64,000 bases of DNA from Mycobacterium sp. Root135 (GTDB lineage Bacteria > Actinomycetota > Actinomycetes > Mycobacteriales > Mycobacteriaceae): positions 1 through 64,000 of the forward strand of contig NZ_LMEZ01000008.1 in the NCBI RefSeq assembly GCF_001426545.1, given 5' to 3'. This document shows, piece after piece, positions 39,345 to 47,898 of the stretch (position 1 is the stretch's first letter; the number at the start of each line of letters is the position of its first letter). The notes beneath the pieces were generated by a model. That model ran no database searches and was not told the DNA's origin. It saw nothing but the letters and a program-made list of their open reading frames with translations. The translations under genes and the position numbers were made by a program.

Positions 39345-40199
39345 ATGACCCTTTCATCTGACGCACCCGTGCGCACCCGACGGCCACATTGGTCGCTCGC
39401 GCGGACGTGGCTGCTGCAGCCGGGCACCCCCGACGGCCACGACGCCTTCGACGCCGCGGTCGCCGGCAACGCGGACGTGGTCGTGCTCGACGTCGAGGAC
39501 GGGCTGCCCGACGCGCGCAAGCCCGCCGGCCGTCAGTCGGTGGCCGAGTGGCTGTTCGCCGGTGGTCAGGGCTGGGTGCGGATCAACAGCACGACCTCGC
39601 CGTTCTGGGCCGCCGATCTCAACGCCTTGTCCGGCGCGCCGGGGCTGCTCGGCGTCATGCTGGCCAAGACCGAGTCCGCCGACGACGTCGCCGCGACGAC
39701 CTCCCGGTTGCCCGCGGGCACGCCGGTGGTCGCGCTGGTCGAATCGGCCGTCGGCGTCGAGTCGGTCTCCGACATCGCCAGGGCGCCCGGTTGTGCGCGA
39801 ATTGCCTTCGGAGTCGGCGACTTTCGTCGCGACACCGGCATGTCCGCCGAGCCGATGACGCTGGCCTACCCACGCGCCCAGCTGGTGATTGCCAGCCGCG
39901 CGGCGGGACTGCCCGCACCGGTCGACGGACCGACGCTGCGGGCCCAGGCCGCCGACTTGGCCAGGGACACCGCGGTGACGAAGGCCGCCGGGATGACCGG
40001 GCGGCTGTGCCTGGACTCCGCGCACGCCGAGACGGTCAACGCGCTGCTCAGCCCGTCACCGCTGGAGATCGACGAGGCGCGTGCCACGCTCGCCCGCCTC
40101 GACGCACCGACCGGACCGTACGACGGAAGCGTCGGCCCCACCCGCGCCCGCGCCGAGGCCGTGCTCGACTACGCCGCGAAACTGGGCCTCGTTGACTGA
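39345..40199 (+). CDS. HpcH/HpaI-type aldolase (citrate lyase beta-like)
   Basis: 284 aa from ATG 39345; GTG 39300 would add 15 residues and the ribosome site is not decisive. TIM-barrel lyase: SLARTWLLQPGTPDGHDAF, VVVLDVEDGLPDAR, WVRIN with the conserved Arg, VVALVESAVGV with the metal-binding Glu, and IAFGVGDFRRDTGM with the metal-binding Asp. Such enzymes cleave hydroxy-acyl-CoA or hydroxy-keto acids with Mg2+. In the cluster it could act on a malonate- or oxaloacetate-like product. It starts ~60 bp after the hydantoinase, in the same direction. Confidence 0.83.
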   Translation: MTLSSDAPVRTRRPHWSLARTWLLQPGTPDGHDAFDAAVAGNADVVVLDVEDGLPDARKPAGRQSVAEWLFAGGQGWVRINSTTSPFWAADLNALSGAPGLLGVMLAKTESADDVAATTSRLPAGTPVVALVESAVGVESVSDIARAPGCARIAFGVGDFRRDTGMSAEPMTLAYPRAQLVIASRAAGLPAPVDGPTLRAQAADLARDTAVTKAAGMTGRLCLDSAHAETVNALLSPSPLEIDEARATLARLDAPTGPYDGSVGPTRARAEAVLDYAAKLGLVD

Positions 40200-40240
40200 T
40201 CGCATCCGGCACACTGATCTTTCATGAACGTGGATGTGCC

Positions 40241-40849
40241 ATGAACTTCGACCGGGACGTCACCGGACTGGTGATGATCGATCCGTACAACGACTTCATC
40301 TCCGAGGGCGGCAAGGTCTGGGACCGCCTCAAGGCGATCGCCGAGGCCAACCACTGCGTGCCCAACCTGGAACGGGTGCTCACCGCCGCGCGGGCGTCGG
40401 GCATTCGCGTCTTCTACGCCATGCACCACCGATACCGGCCCGGCGACTACGAAACCTGGAAGTACGTCGCCCCCATTCAGAAGGCGGCATGGGGGCGCAA
40501 GACGTTCGAATACGGCACGTGGGGCGGTGAGATCCACCCCGCACTGGTGCCGGTCGACGGCGAGATCGTCGCCCAGGAGCACTGGTGCTCAAGCGGATTC
40601 GCGAACACCGACCTGGACCTGCAGCTGAAGAAACACGGCGTGCACCAGTTGATCGTGGTCGGGCTGATCGCGCACACCTGCGTCGAGTCCACCGTGCGGT
40701 TTGGCGCGGAACTGGGCTACGACGTCACCGTCGTCGGCGATGCCACCGCCAGCTATTCGGAGCGCGAGATGCAGTCCGCGCTGGAGGTCACCATGCCCAA
40801 CTACGCGACCGTCGTCACGACCGACGAGGTCGTCGCCGCCCTGAGCTGA
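40241..40849 (+). CDS. Isochorismatase-fold cysteine hydrolase (N-carbamoyl/ureido amidohydrolase-like)
   Basis: 202 aa. Rossmann-like hydrolase with Asp in GLVMIDPYNDFI (D14/D18) and nucleophile C147 in GLIAHTCVESTVR. The family triad is Asp-Lys-Cys; the stretch where the Lys usually lies (GEIVAQEHWCSSGFANTDLD, ~108-127) contains no Lys, so the mechanism may differ. Relatives include N-carbamoylsarcosine amidohydrolase and RutB. A carbamoyl- or ureido-acid hydrolase role fits the hydantoinase next door. Last plus-strand gene of the cluster; a long inverted repeat follows. Confidence 0.83.
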   Translation: MNFDRDVTGLVMIDPYNDFISEGGKVWDRLKAIAEANHCVPNLERVLTAARASGIRVFYAMHHRYRPGDYETWKYVAPIQKAAWGRKTFEYGTWGGEIHPALVPVDGEIVAQEHWCSSGFANTDLDLQLKKHGVHQLIVVGLIAHTCVESTVRFGAELGYDVTVVGDATASYSEREMQSALEVTMPNYATVVTTDEVVAALS

Positions 40850-40854
40850 GCTCG

Positions 40855-40912
40855 CCGAGACTTCACATGCTGACGGGAATTCGCGAAACCGCGTCAGCAC
40901 GTGAAGTCTCGG
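40855..40912. terminator. Long inverted repeat between convergent genes
   Basis: The 21-nt arms at 40855-40875 and 40892-40912 are complementary except for one G-U-type position, with a 16-nt loop that itself contains TTCGCGAA. Outer arm sequence CCGAGACTTCAC. It lies between the isochorismatase-fold gene (+) and the aminotransferase gene (-), so it is a likely bidirectional terminator; the length also suits a dispersed palindromic element. Confidence 0.75.
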
Positions 40913-40921
40913 CGGTCGACC

Positions 40922-42304
40922 TCAGTTCACGTAGCCGTCGGCCACCGTCAGCGCGGCGTCGAGGATCTTGAGTCCCTCGGCGACCTCGGCGTCGGAGATG
41001 TTGCAGGCCGGGACCGCGTGGATGCGGTTGAAGTTGGCGAACGGCAGCAGGCCACCGGACTTGCACGCCGCGATCACCGCGTTCATCGCGGGGCTTGACC
41101 CGCCGTACGGGGCCAACGGTTCCCGGGTCTGCGGGTTGGCGACCAGTTCGATCGCCTGAAACACGCCGAGCCCACGCACCTCGCCGACCGACGGGTGCCG
41201 TGACGCGAGGTCGGCAAGGCCGGGGCCAAGCACCTCGGAGCCGATGCGGGCGGCGTTGGCCACCATGCCCTCGTCCTCCATCACGTTCAGCGTCGCGACG
41301 GCGGCGGCGCACGCCAACGGGTGGCCGGAGTAGGTCAGCCCGCCGGGGTAGGCGCGGTCGGCGAACGTCGAGTAGATCGCGTCGTTGATCGCCACGCCGC
41401 CCAGCGGCACGTAGCCCGAGGTGACACCCTTGGCGAACGTGATGAGATCCGGCACCACGTCGAAATGCTGGATGGCGAACCACTTTCCGGTTCGTCCGAA
41501 GCCGGCCATCACCTCGTCGGCGATCATCACGATGCCGTACTTGTTGCAGATTTCGCGGACGCCCGCCATGTACCCGGGCGGCGGCACCATGATGCCCGCG
41601 GTGCCGGGGACCGACTCCAGGATGATCGCCGCGAACGTCGACGCACCCTCGTGCTGGATGAGCCGCTCCAGGTACTCCAGCGCGCGTTCGCTCTCCTGCT
41701 GCTCGTTCTCCGCGTAGAAGGACGAGCGGTAGAGGAACGGGCCGTTGAAGTGCACGACGCCGCTGCTGGCGTAGTCGTTGGGGTAGCGGCGCGGGTCGCC
41801 CGTCAGGTTGACCGCGGTGTCGGTGCCGCCGTGGTAGGAGCGGTAGCGCGACAGCACCTTATAGCGGCCGGTGTGCAGCCGCGCCATCCGGACGGCGTGC
41901 TCGACGGCGTCGGCGCCGCCGTTGGTGAAGAACACGCGGTTGAGGTCACCCGGGGTGCGCTCGGCGATCAGTCGGGCCGCCTCCGAGCGGGCCGCGTTGA
42001 CGTGCTGCGGCGCCACGGTGCACAGCTTGGCCGCCTGCTCGGCGATGGCCTTGACCACCGTCGGGTGCTGATGGCCGATGTTGGTGAACACCAGCTGCCC
42101 GGAGAAGTCGAGCAGCTTGTTGCCGTCGCCGTCCCAGACGTACTGGCCGTCGGAGGCCACGATCGTCATCGGCGTGATCTGGGCCTGGGCCGACCACGAG
42201 TGGAAGACGTGCTTGCGGTCGAGCTCGTAGGCGTGGGCGGCCTCGGCCTTGGCGGTTGCGAGGTCCTGGCCGCTGGGCAGCAATGTGCTGTCGAAAGTCG
42301 TCAT
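40922..42304 (-). CDS. Class III (omega) aminotransferase, beta-alanine/GABA type
   Basis: 460 aa. Fold-type I class III features: FTNGGADAVEHAVRMARLHTGRYKVLSRYRSYHGG, ILESVPGTAGIMVPPPGYMAGVREICNKYGIVMIADEVMAGFGRTG (with the Asp contacting the pyridine ring) and PLP lysine in LITFAKGVTSGYVPLGG. The SYHGGT and DEV.AGFGRTG motifs suit omega-amino acid transaminases. Next to mmsA (17-bp gap, same strand), the natural reading is beta-alanine or 3-aminoisobutyrate plus a 2-oxoacid giving malonate or methylmalonate semialdehyde. Convergent with the ureide cluster. Confidence 0.88.
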   Translation of the reverse strand: MTTFDSTLLPSGQDLATAKAEAAHAYELDRKHVFHSWSAQAQITPMTIVASDGQYVWDGDGNKLLDFSGQLVFTNIGHQHPTVVKAIAEQAAKLCTVAPQHVNAARSEAARLIAERTPGDLNRVFFTNGGADAVEHAVRMARLHTGRYKVLSRYRSYHGGTDTAVNLTGDPRRYPNDYASSGVVHFNGPFLYRSSFYAENEQQESERALEYLERLIQHEGASTFAAIILESVPGTAGIMVPPPGYMAGVREICNKYGIVMIADEVMAGFGRTGKWFAIQHFDVVPDLITFAKGVTSGYVPLGGVAINDAIYSTFADRAYPGGLTYSGHPLACAAAVATLNVMEDEGMVANAARIGSEVLGPGLADLASRHPSVGEVRGLGVFQAIELVANPQTREPLAPYGGSSPAMNAVIAACKSGGLLPFANFNRIHAVPACNISDAEVAEGLKILDAALTVADGYVN

Positions 42305-42321
42305 GTCGTCAGTCTCTCTCG

Positions 42322-43830
42322 TCAGTCGTTCTGCGGGAAGCCGAGATTGATTCCACCATGGCTCGGGTCGAGCCAGCGCGTCGTGACGACCTTGCCACGG
42401 GTGAAGAAGTGCACGCCCTCGGTCCCGTGGGCATGGGTGTCGCCGAACAGCGAGCTCTTCCAGCCACCGAAGCTGTAGTAGGCGGTCGGAACGGGGATCG
42501 GCACGTTGATGCCGACCATGCCGACCTCGACCTCGTTCTGGAACCGCCGGGCCGCGCCGCCGTCGTTGGTGAAGATGGCGGTGCCGTTGCCGTAGGGGTT
42601 GGCGTTGATCAGGTTCAGGGCCTCGTCGTACGAGCTCACCCGGACGACCGACAGCACGGGGCCGAAGATCTCGTCGGTGTAGACGCTCATCTCGGGGGTG
42701 ACGTTGTCGATCAGCGTCGGGCCCAGCCAGAAGCCGTCAGCCTCGCCGTCCACGGAAATGCCGCGGCCGTCGACCACGATGGTCGCGCCATCGGCCTCGC
42801 CGGCGTCGACGTAGGAGGCGACCTTGTCGCGGTGGGCCTTGGTGACCAGTGGCCCCATGTCGGAGTCCCGGGTGCCGTCGCCGGTCTTGAGGCCCTTCGC
42901 ACGGTCGGCGATCTTGGCGACCAGTTCGTCGGCGATCGGGCCGACGGCGACGCAGGCGCTGATGGCCATGCAGCGTTCGCCCGCCGAACCGAAGCCCGCG
43001 TTGATCATGGCGTCGGCGGCCAGGTCCAGATCGGCGTCGGGCAGCACGATGGCGTGGTTCTTGGCGCCACCGAGGGCCTGGACCCGCTTGCCGTGCAGCG
43101 TGCCGGTGGAGTAGACGTACTGCGCGATCGGCGTGGAGCCTACGAAGCTGATCGCCTTGACCGACGGGTTGGTGAGCAGTTCGTCGACTGCGACCTTGTC
43201 GCCCTGCAGCACGTTGAACACGCCTGCGGGCAGGCCGGCCTCGGCCCACAGTTCGGCCAGCCAGAGGGCGGCCGACGGGTCCTTCTCGCTGGGCTTGAGC
43301 ACGACGGTGTTGCCCGCGGCGATGGCGATGGGGAAGAACCACATCGGCACCATGGCCGGGAAGTTGAACGGGCTGATGATGCCGACGACGCCCAGCGGCT
43401 GGCGGATGGAGGCGACGTCGACGTTGGTCGAGGCGTTCTCCGTCATGCCGCCCTTGAGCAGATGCGCGATCCCGCAGGCGAATTCGACGACTTCCTGGCC
43501 GCGGCTGACTTCGCCGAGGGCGTCGGAGACGACCTTGCCGTGCTCGCTGGTGATGATCTCGGCCAGCTCACCCTTGCGGGCGTTGAGCAGCTCCCGGAAC
43601 GCGAAGAGGATGGTCGTGCGCTTGGCCAGCGAGGTGTCGCGCCAGGCGGGGTAGGCCGCGGCGGCGGCGTCGATGACGACGCGGGCGTCGGCGACGTCGG
43701 CAAGGGCGAGCTCGCCGGTGACCTGACCGGTGGCGGGGTTGGTCACCGAGGAGGTGCGGTCGCCGGATCCGGCGAAGCCCTTGCCGTCGGCCCAGTGGGC
43801 GATGGTCTTGACGCGGGTGCTGAGTGTCAT
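42322..43830 (-). CDS. mmsA: CoA-acylating (methyl)malonate-semialdehyde dehydrogenase
   Basis: 502 aa, standard MmsA length. Aldehyde dehydrogenase fold with SPFNFPAMVPMWFFPIAIAAGNTVVLKPSEKDP, catalytic C287 in GFGSAGERCMAISACV, and the MmsA-typical NPYGNGTAIFTNDGGAARRFQNEVEVGMVGINVPIPVPTAYYSFGGWKSSLFGD. The ER(C)MA sequence and the missing general-base Glu pattern agree with the CoA-dependent, decarboxylating subfamily. Converts malonate semialdehyde to acetyl-CoA or methylmalonate semialdehyde to propionyl-CoA with NAD. It leads the mmsA-aminotransferase operon, divergent from pucR. Confidence 0.93.
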   Translation of the reverse strand: MTLSTRVKTIAHWADGKGFAGSGDRTSSVTNPATGQVTGELALADVADARVVIDAAAAAYPAWRDTSLAKRTTILFAFRELLNARKGELAEIITSEHGKVVSDALGEVSRGQEVVEFACGIAHLLKGGMTENASTNVDVASIRQPLGVVGIISPFNFPAMVPMWFFPIAIAAGNTVVLKPSEKDPSAALWLAELWAEAGLPAGVFNVLQGDKVAVDELLTNPSVKAISFVGSTPIAQYVYSTGTLHGKRVQALGGAKNHAIVLPDADLDLAADAMINAGFGSAGERCMAISACVAVGPIADELVAKIADRAKGLKTGDGTRDSDMGPLVTKAHRDKVASYVDAGEADGATIVVDGRGISVDGEADGFWLGPTLIDNVTPEMSVYTDEIFGPVLSVVRVSSYDEALNLINANPYGNGTAIFTNDGGAARRFQNEVEVGMVGINVPIPVPTAYYSFGGWKSSLFGDTHAHGTEGVHFFTRGKVVTTRWLDPSHGGINLGFPQND

Positions 43831-43898
43831 GCCTCGATTCTCGCCGCGTCCGATGGGTGAGATGGCCGACGATCTGTAACGAATTCGCGTAATGAACT

Positions 43899-43904
43899 TA
43901 CGAT
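43899..43904 (+). promoter_or_regulatory. Leaderless -10 element of pucR
   Basis: TACGAT (pattern TANNNT) is followed by exactly 6 nt (GTGTAG) before ATG 43911, predicting a leaderless pucR mRNA. It lies in the 80-bp divergent region shared with mmsA, where CGAATTCG (43880s) could be part of a PucR site. Confidence 0.55.
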
Positions 43905-43910
43905 GTGTAG

Positions 43911-45536
43911 ATGCAGCCGACCGTCCGCGAGATACTGGCGCTGCCGGTGCTGCAGGCCGGTGACCCCGTCATGGTCTGCGGCGCCGACCGTCCGGAGGCG
44001 CTGGACCGGCCGGTCCGCTGGGTGCACGTCAGCGACCTGCCCGATCTGTCCAACCTGCTCGAGGGTGGCGAGCTCGTGCTCACGACCGGGCAGGCGCTGA
44101 CCGACGAGCGGCACCGCGACGACTACCTCCCGCAGCTCGCGCGGGCCGGGGCCGTCGCCCTCGTCGTCGAACTCGGGACGCACGTCCACGAGGTGCCGCC
44201 CTCGGTGGTGGCGGCAGGCGCGCATCTCGACCTGCCCGTCGTCGCACTGCGGCACCCGGTCCGGTTCGTCGAGGTCACCGAGGAGGTGCACCGCCGGATC
44301 GTTGCCGAGCAGTACGCCGAGGTCGACTACGCCCGCCGGGTGCACGAGGCGTTCACCAACCTGAGCATGCGCCGAGCCTCCGTCGACGAGATCGTCGCCG
44401 CCGCGGCCGACATGCTCGACATGCCGATCGTGCTGGAAGACCTCAACCACCAGGCGCTGGCCTTCGTGCGACGTGGGCTCTCGCTCACCGAGTTGCTCGA
44501 CGACTGGGAGCGCCGGTCGCGAGTCGCCGTCGGCACCTGGGTGACCCGCCCGGTCGGTCCGTATCGGCAGGAGTGGGGCCGGCTGGTGGCGCCGCTGGGG
44601 CGGGCCGACGGTGGCGAGCCGGACGACCGCACCGTGACGACGCTGGAGCGAGCGGCCCAGGCGCTGGCGTTGCACCGGATGGTCGAGCAGGACCGGACGT
44701 CACTCGAATTGCGGGCGCAGAGCGGGCTGGTCGACGACCTGCTGCGGGGCCGGATCAGGGACGAGGGCGAGGCGACCGCCCGCGCGCATGCGCTCGGATT
44801 GCGTCCGGCGCTGACCTACGTTCCGATGACCGTCCGGGTGCCGCAGACCGCCAACGCCAACCAGTTGTTGACCCAGCAGCGGCGCAGCCGAACGTTGGAC
44901 GCGGTGGTCCACGCCATCCGGTCCGGCGGGCACAGCGTGCTGGCCGCCAGCAGGGACGACGGCCAGATCGACCTGCTGCTCGCGCCGCAATCGAAGACGA
45001 TGGCCATCCACCATCGCGAGCGCGACCCCGGTCCCGAACGCGCACTTCTCGAGGTCACCGCCGCGATGCGCCACGCCGTCGTCCAGGTCGACGGCGTCTC
45101 GGCGTGCGTCATCGGCGTCGGGCCGGAGTCGAGCAGGCTCGTCGACGCCGCGGGTGGGCTCGAGGAATCCGCCCACGTCGCCGAGGTCGCGCTGGCGATG
45201 GCGGACGACCGACCGTTCTACCGGGCGGCCGACGTGCGGCTGCGCGGTTTGATCGCCCTGATTCGCTCGGAGGCGAGGGTGCAGGCGTTCGCCGAGACGG
45301 AGCTGCGCGGGCTGCTGGAGCGACGGGCCACGCACGGCGACGAGATGTTCGATCTGCTCGCCGGCTACCTGGACGAGGGCGGCAACAAGGCGGCGCTGGC
45401 CAAGCGTCTGCACCTGTCCAGGCCGACGCTGTACGCGCGGCTGGCGGCCGTCGAGCGACTACTCGGCGTCGACCTCGACGACGCCGAGTCCCGGACGTCG
45501 CTGCACGTCGCGATGATGGTGCTCGCGCGGCCCTAG
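43911..45536 (+). CDS. PucR-family transcriptional regulator
   Basis: 541 aa. N-terminal purine-catabolism-regulator-like domain (~1-125): VREILALPVLQAGDPVMVCGADRPEALDRPVRWVHVSDLPDLSNLLEGGELVLTTG in part. Middle sensory segment (~140-260), then the C-terminal PucR HTH_30 at ~470-530: LLAGYLDEGGNKAALAKRLHLSRPTLYARLAAVERLLGVDLDDAES. PucR proteins are often activators of purine, pyrimidine, GABA or beta-alanine catabolism. Divergent from mmsA-aminotransferase across 80 bp, it most likely controls that operon. Confidence 0.9.
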   Translation: MQPTVREILALPVLQAGDPVMVCGADRPEALDRPVRWVHVSDLPDLSNLLEGGELVLTTGQALTDERHRDDYLPQLARAGAVALVVELGTHVHEVPPSVVAAGAHLDLPVVALRHPVRFVEVTEEVHRRIVAEQYAEVDYARRVHEAFTNLSMRRASVDEIVAAAADMLDMPIVLEDLNHQALAFVRRGLSLTELLDDWERRSRVAVGTWVTRPVGPYRQEWGRLVAPLGRADGGEPDDRTVTTLERAAQALALHRMVEQDRTSLELRAQSGLVDDLLRGRIRDEGEATARAHALGLRPALTYVPMTVRVPQTANANQLLTQQRRSRTLDAVVHAIRSGGHSVLAASRDDGQIDLLLAPQSKTMAIHHRERDPGPERALLEVTAAMRHAVVQVDGVSACVIGVGPESSRLVDAAGGLEESAHVAEVALAMADDRPFYRAADVRLRGLIALIRSEARVQAFAETELRGLLERRATHGDEMFDLLAGYLDEGGNKAALAKRLHLSRPTLYARLAAVERLLGVDLDDAESRTSLHVAMMVLARP

Positions 45537-45543
45537 TGCCTTC

Positions 45544-45605
45544 GCCGAACGTGGAGATGTGCTGCGCCGATCTGCCCTCGTGCGTGGCAGAAGTCCACAC
45601 TCGGC
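45544..45605. terminator. Nested inverted repeat between convergent genes
   Basis: Outer arms GCCGAACGTGGA (45544-45555) and TCCACACTCGGC (45594-45605) pair with two mismatches; an inner perfect stem TCTGCC (45571-45576)/GGCAGA (45586-45591) encloses a 9-nt loop. It separates convergent pucR and the DUF808 gene. It is probably a bidirectional terminator and, by its length and CCGA outer ends, similar in style to the element at 40855. Confidence 0.6.
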
Positions 45606-45622
45606 GGGGTGAGCGGAGTGAG

Positions 45623-46558
45623 TTAGTGCTTCTTCTTGCCGAACGGCAGCACGTGCACGACGGCCACCACGATCGCGCCGACGACGAGCCCGATGACCGC
45701 GGAGATGAAGGTGTTCACCAGCCAGGCCAACAGCCCGCCAACGCCACCGGTCGCATGGCGGACGTTCTCCTCGAGGTGGTGCACGAACCCGTACGGCGGG
45801 TGCCAGCCGAGGGTGTCGGTGCCGAGCAGCAGGATGTGGCCGCCGACCCACAGCATGGCGACGGTGCCGATCGTCGACAGCGCAGCGAGCAGCTTCGGCA
45901 TGCCGACCACCAGACCGCGGCCGACCTTCTGCGCGAAAGCCGACGCGCGCTGAGTGAGGGCCAGGCCGACGTCGTCCATCTTCACGATGAGGGCGACGAC
46001 GCCGTACACCGCGGCGGTGATCACGAACGCGACCACGATCAGGATGATGAGCCGCGGCCAGAAGGACTGGTCGGCCACCTCGTTGAGGGCAATCACCATG
46101 ATCTCGGCCGACAGGATGAAGTCGGTGCGGATGGCCCCGCTCGTCATCTGCTTCTCGGCGTCGTCGCCGACCGCGGCCGTTGGCGCGGCGTGCGCGTCGT
46201 GGCCCCGGATCCTGCCCCATACCTTCTCGGCGCCCTCGAAACACAAATAGGTGGCGCCCAGCATCAGGATCGGCGTCAGCAGCCACGGCACGAACTGGCT
46301 GAGCAGTAGCGCGGCGGGCAGGATGAAGAGCAGCTTGTTGCGCAACGATCCGAGCGCGATCCGCTTGATCATCGGCAGCTCGCGGTCCGCAGTGATGCCC
46401 TGCACGTACTGAGGCGTCACGGCTGTGTCGTCGATGACGACGCCGGCCGCCTTCGCCGTAGCGCGACCCGCCGCGGCACCGATGTCGTCGACCGAGGCGG
46501 CCGCGAGCCGGGCCAGCGCGGCGACGTCGTCGAGCAGCCCGAACAACCCCGCGCTCAC
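45623..46558 (-). CDS. DUF808 membrane protein
   Basis: 311 aa, GTG start. Starts MSAGLFGLLDDVAALARLAAASVDDIGAAAGRATAKAAGVVIDDTAVTPQYV, the characteristic DUF808/YedI N-terminus. About six hydrophobic segments follow, e.g. LLFILPAALLLSQFVPWLLTPILMLGATYL, IIILIVVAFVITAAVYGVVALIV and LLAWLVNTFISAVIGLVVGAIVVAVVHVLPF. The C-terminus is basic (GKKKH). Inner-membrane protein of unknown function found in many bacteria. No link with the neighbouring regulators is evident. Confidence 0.9.
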   Translation of the reverse strand: MSAGLFGLLDDVAALARLAAASVDDIGAAAGRATAKAAGVVIDDTAVTPQYVQGITADRELPMIKRIALGSLRNKLLFILPAALLLSQFVPWLLTPILMLGATYLCFEGAEKVWGRIRGHDAHAAPTAAVGDDAEKQMTSGAIRTDFILSAEIMVIALNEVADQSFWPRLIILIVVAFVITAAVYGVVALIVKMDDVGLALTQRASAFAQKVGRGLVVGMPKLLAALSTIGTVAMLWVGGHILLLGTDTLGWHPPYGFVHHLEENVRHATGGVGGLLAWLVNTFISAVIGLVVGAIVVAVVHVLPFGKKKH

Positions 46559-46619
46559 GGGTGCACTCTGCTATGCCTCATGGCACCCGAGGATACGTGG
46601 AGTCTGGGAAGCTGCTGTC

Positions 46620-47765
46620 ATGACTTCGACCGACACCCGCGCCGACGTCATCGTCGTGGGCGGCGGAATCGCCGGGGTGTCGGTCGCCTACGAATTGTCG
46701 CGCACGGTGCGGGTCACGCTGCTCGAGATGGAGCCGACGCTGGCCTATCACACCACCGGCCGGTCGGCCGCGACGTTTCTGGAAACCTATGGTGGCGAAC
46801 AGATTCGGGCGCTGACGACGGGAAGTCGGGCGTTCTTCGCCGACCCGCCCGAGTTCTTCGAGTCGACGCTCATGACCCCGCGGCCGTCCATGCAGATCGC
46901 GACCACGGGGCGTGCCGCGGTGGTCGAGCGTATGCACGCCGCGGTGCTGCGGCAGGTGGCAGATGCCGAACTGCTCGACGGCGACAGGTGCCACGAGTTG
47001 TTCCCGTTGCTGCGACCCGAGGTGGTCGAGCGCGGAATCTACGAACCGCGGGCGATGGCGCTCGACGTGGCGGCCCTGCACCAGGGCTACGTCCGCGGGG
47101 CGCGCCGCAACGGAGCCGAGATCGTCCGGACCGCCCACGTGGTGTCGTTGCAACGGCTGGGGGACACGTGGACCGCGACCACCGCCGACGGGGGCACCCA
47201 TCGTGCGCCGGTGGTGGTCGACGCCGCGGGCGCGTGGGCCGACGTGCTGGCCGCCGCGGCCGGCGTGCGGCCCGTCGGATTGACGCCGCTACGGCGCACC
47301 ATCTTCATGGTCGACTCGCCGTTGGGTGAGGCCAGCCGGGAATGGCCCAACTGCAGCGACGTCGACCAGTCCTTCTACGTCAAGACCGCAGGGGCGCAAT
47401 TCTTGTGCTCACCCGCCGACGAGACGCCATGCCCGCCGAGTGACGCCAAGCCGGACGAGCTCGAAATCGCCAGGGCCATCGAGGCGATCAATGCCACGAC
47501 GACGATCGGGGTGGGCAGCATCGGTGCGTCGTGGGCGGGCTTGCGCACGTTCGCGCCGGACCGCAACTTCGTCGTCGGTGAGGATGCCGATGTGCCGGGC
47601 TTCTTTTGGCTTGCGGGGCAGGGCGGCTACGGCATCCAGACCGCGCCCGCCACGGCCCGGCTGGGCGCGGCCCTGGTGCTTGGCCAACCCGTTCCCGCCG
47701 ACCTCGTCGACCGCGGGCTCGACGTCACGCGGCTGGCGCCGGATCGCAGGGGACACACGGCGTGA
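46620..47765 (+). CDS. FAD-dependent amino-acid oxidase family protein (DAO type)
   Basis: 381 aa from ATG 46620. N-terminal FAD loop DVIVVGGGIAGVSVAYELS (GxGxxG), LLEMEPTLAYHTTGRSAATFLETYG near 40-60, and C-terminal WLAGQGGYGIQTAPATARLGAAL, the flavin-contacting GQGGxG. This is the glycine/D-amino-acid oxidase (DAO) superfamily of usual length (~380). It could be a dehydrogenase of D-amino or N-methyl amino acids, using oxygen or the electron-transport chain. Not in an operon with the upstream DUF808 gene, which is divergent. Confidence 0.88.
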   Translation: MTSTDTRADVIVVGGGIAGVSVAYELSRTVRVTLLEMEPTLAYHTTGRSAATFLETYGGEQIRALTTGSRAFFADPPEFFESTLMTPRPSMQIATTGRAAVVERMHAAVLRQVADAELLDGDRCHELFPLLRPEVVERGIYEPRAMALDVAALHQGYVRGARRNGAEIVRTAHVVSLQRLGDTWTATTADGGTHRAPVVVDAAGAWADVLAAAAGVRPVGLTPLRRTIFMVDSPLGEASREWPNCSDVDQSFYVKTAGAQFLCSPADETPCPPSDAKPDELEIARAIEAINATTTIGVGSIGASWAGLRTFAPDRNFVVGEDADVPGFFWLAGQGGYGIQTAPATARLGAALVLGQPVPADLVDRGLDVTRLAPDRRGHTA

Positions 47766-47898
47766 CCTCGAGCGGCGGGAGCCGCCGTACGGACGGCGAC
47801 CCGAGCCCATTGCTCCTGGTCCACAGTTGGAGATGCGGCCTGGCACCTGGCAAACTAACGACGTCGTCTGCCAGGTGGGCGCGGAAGGAAGCGTCGTG

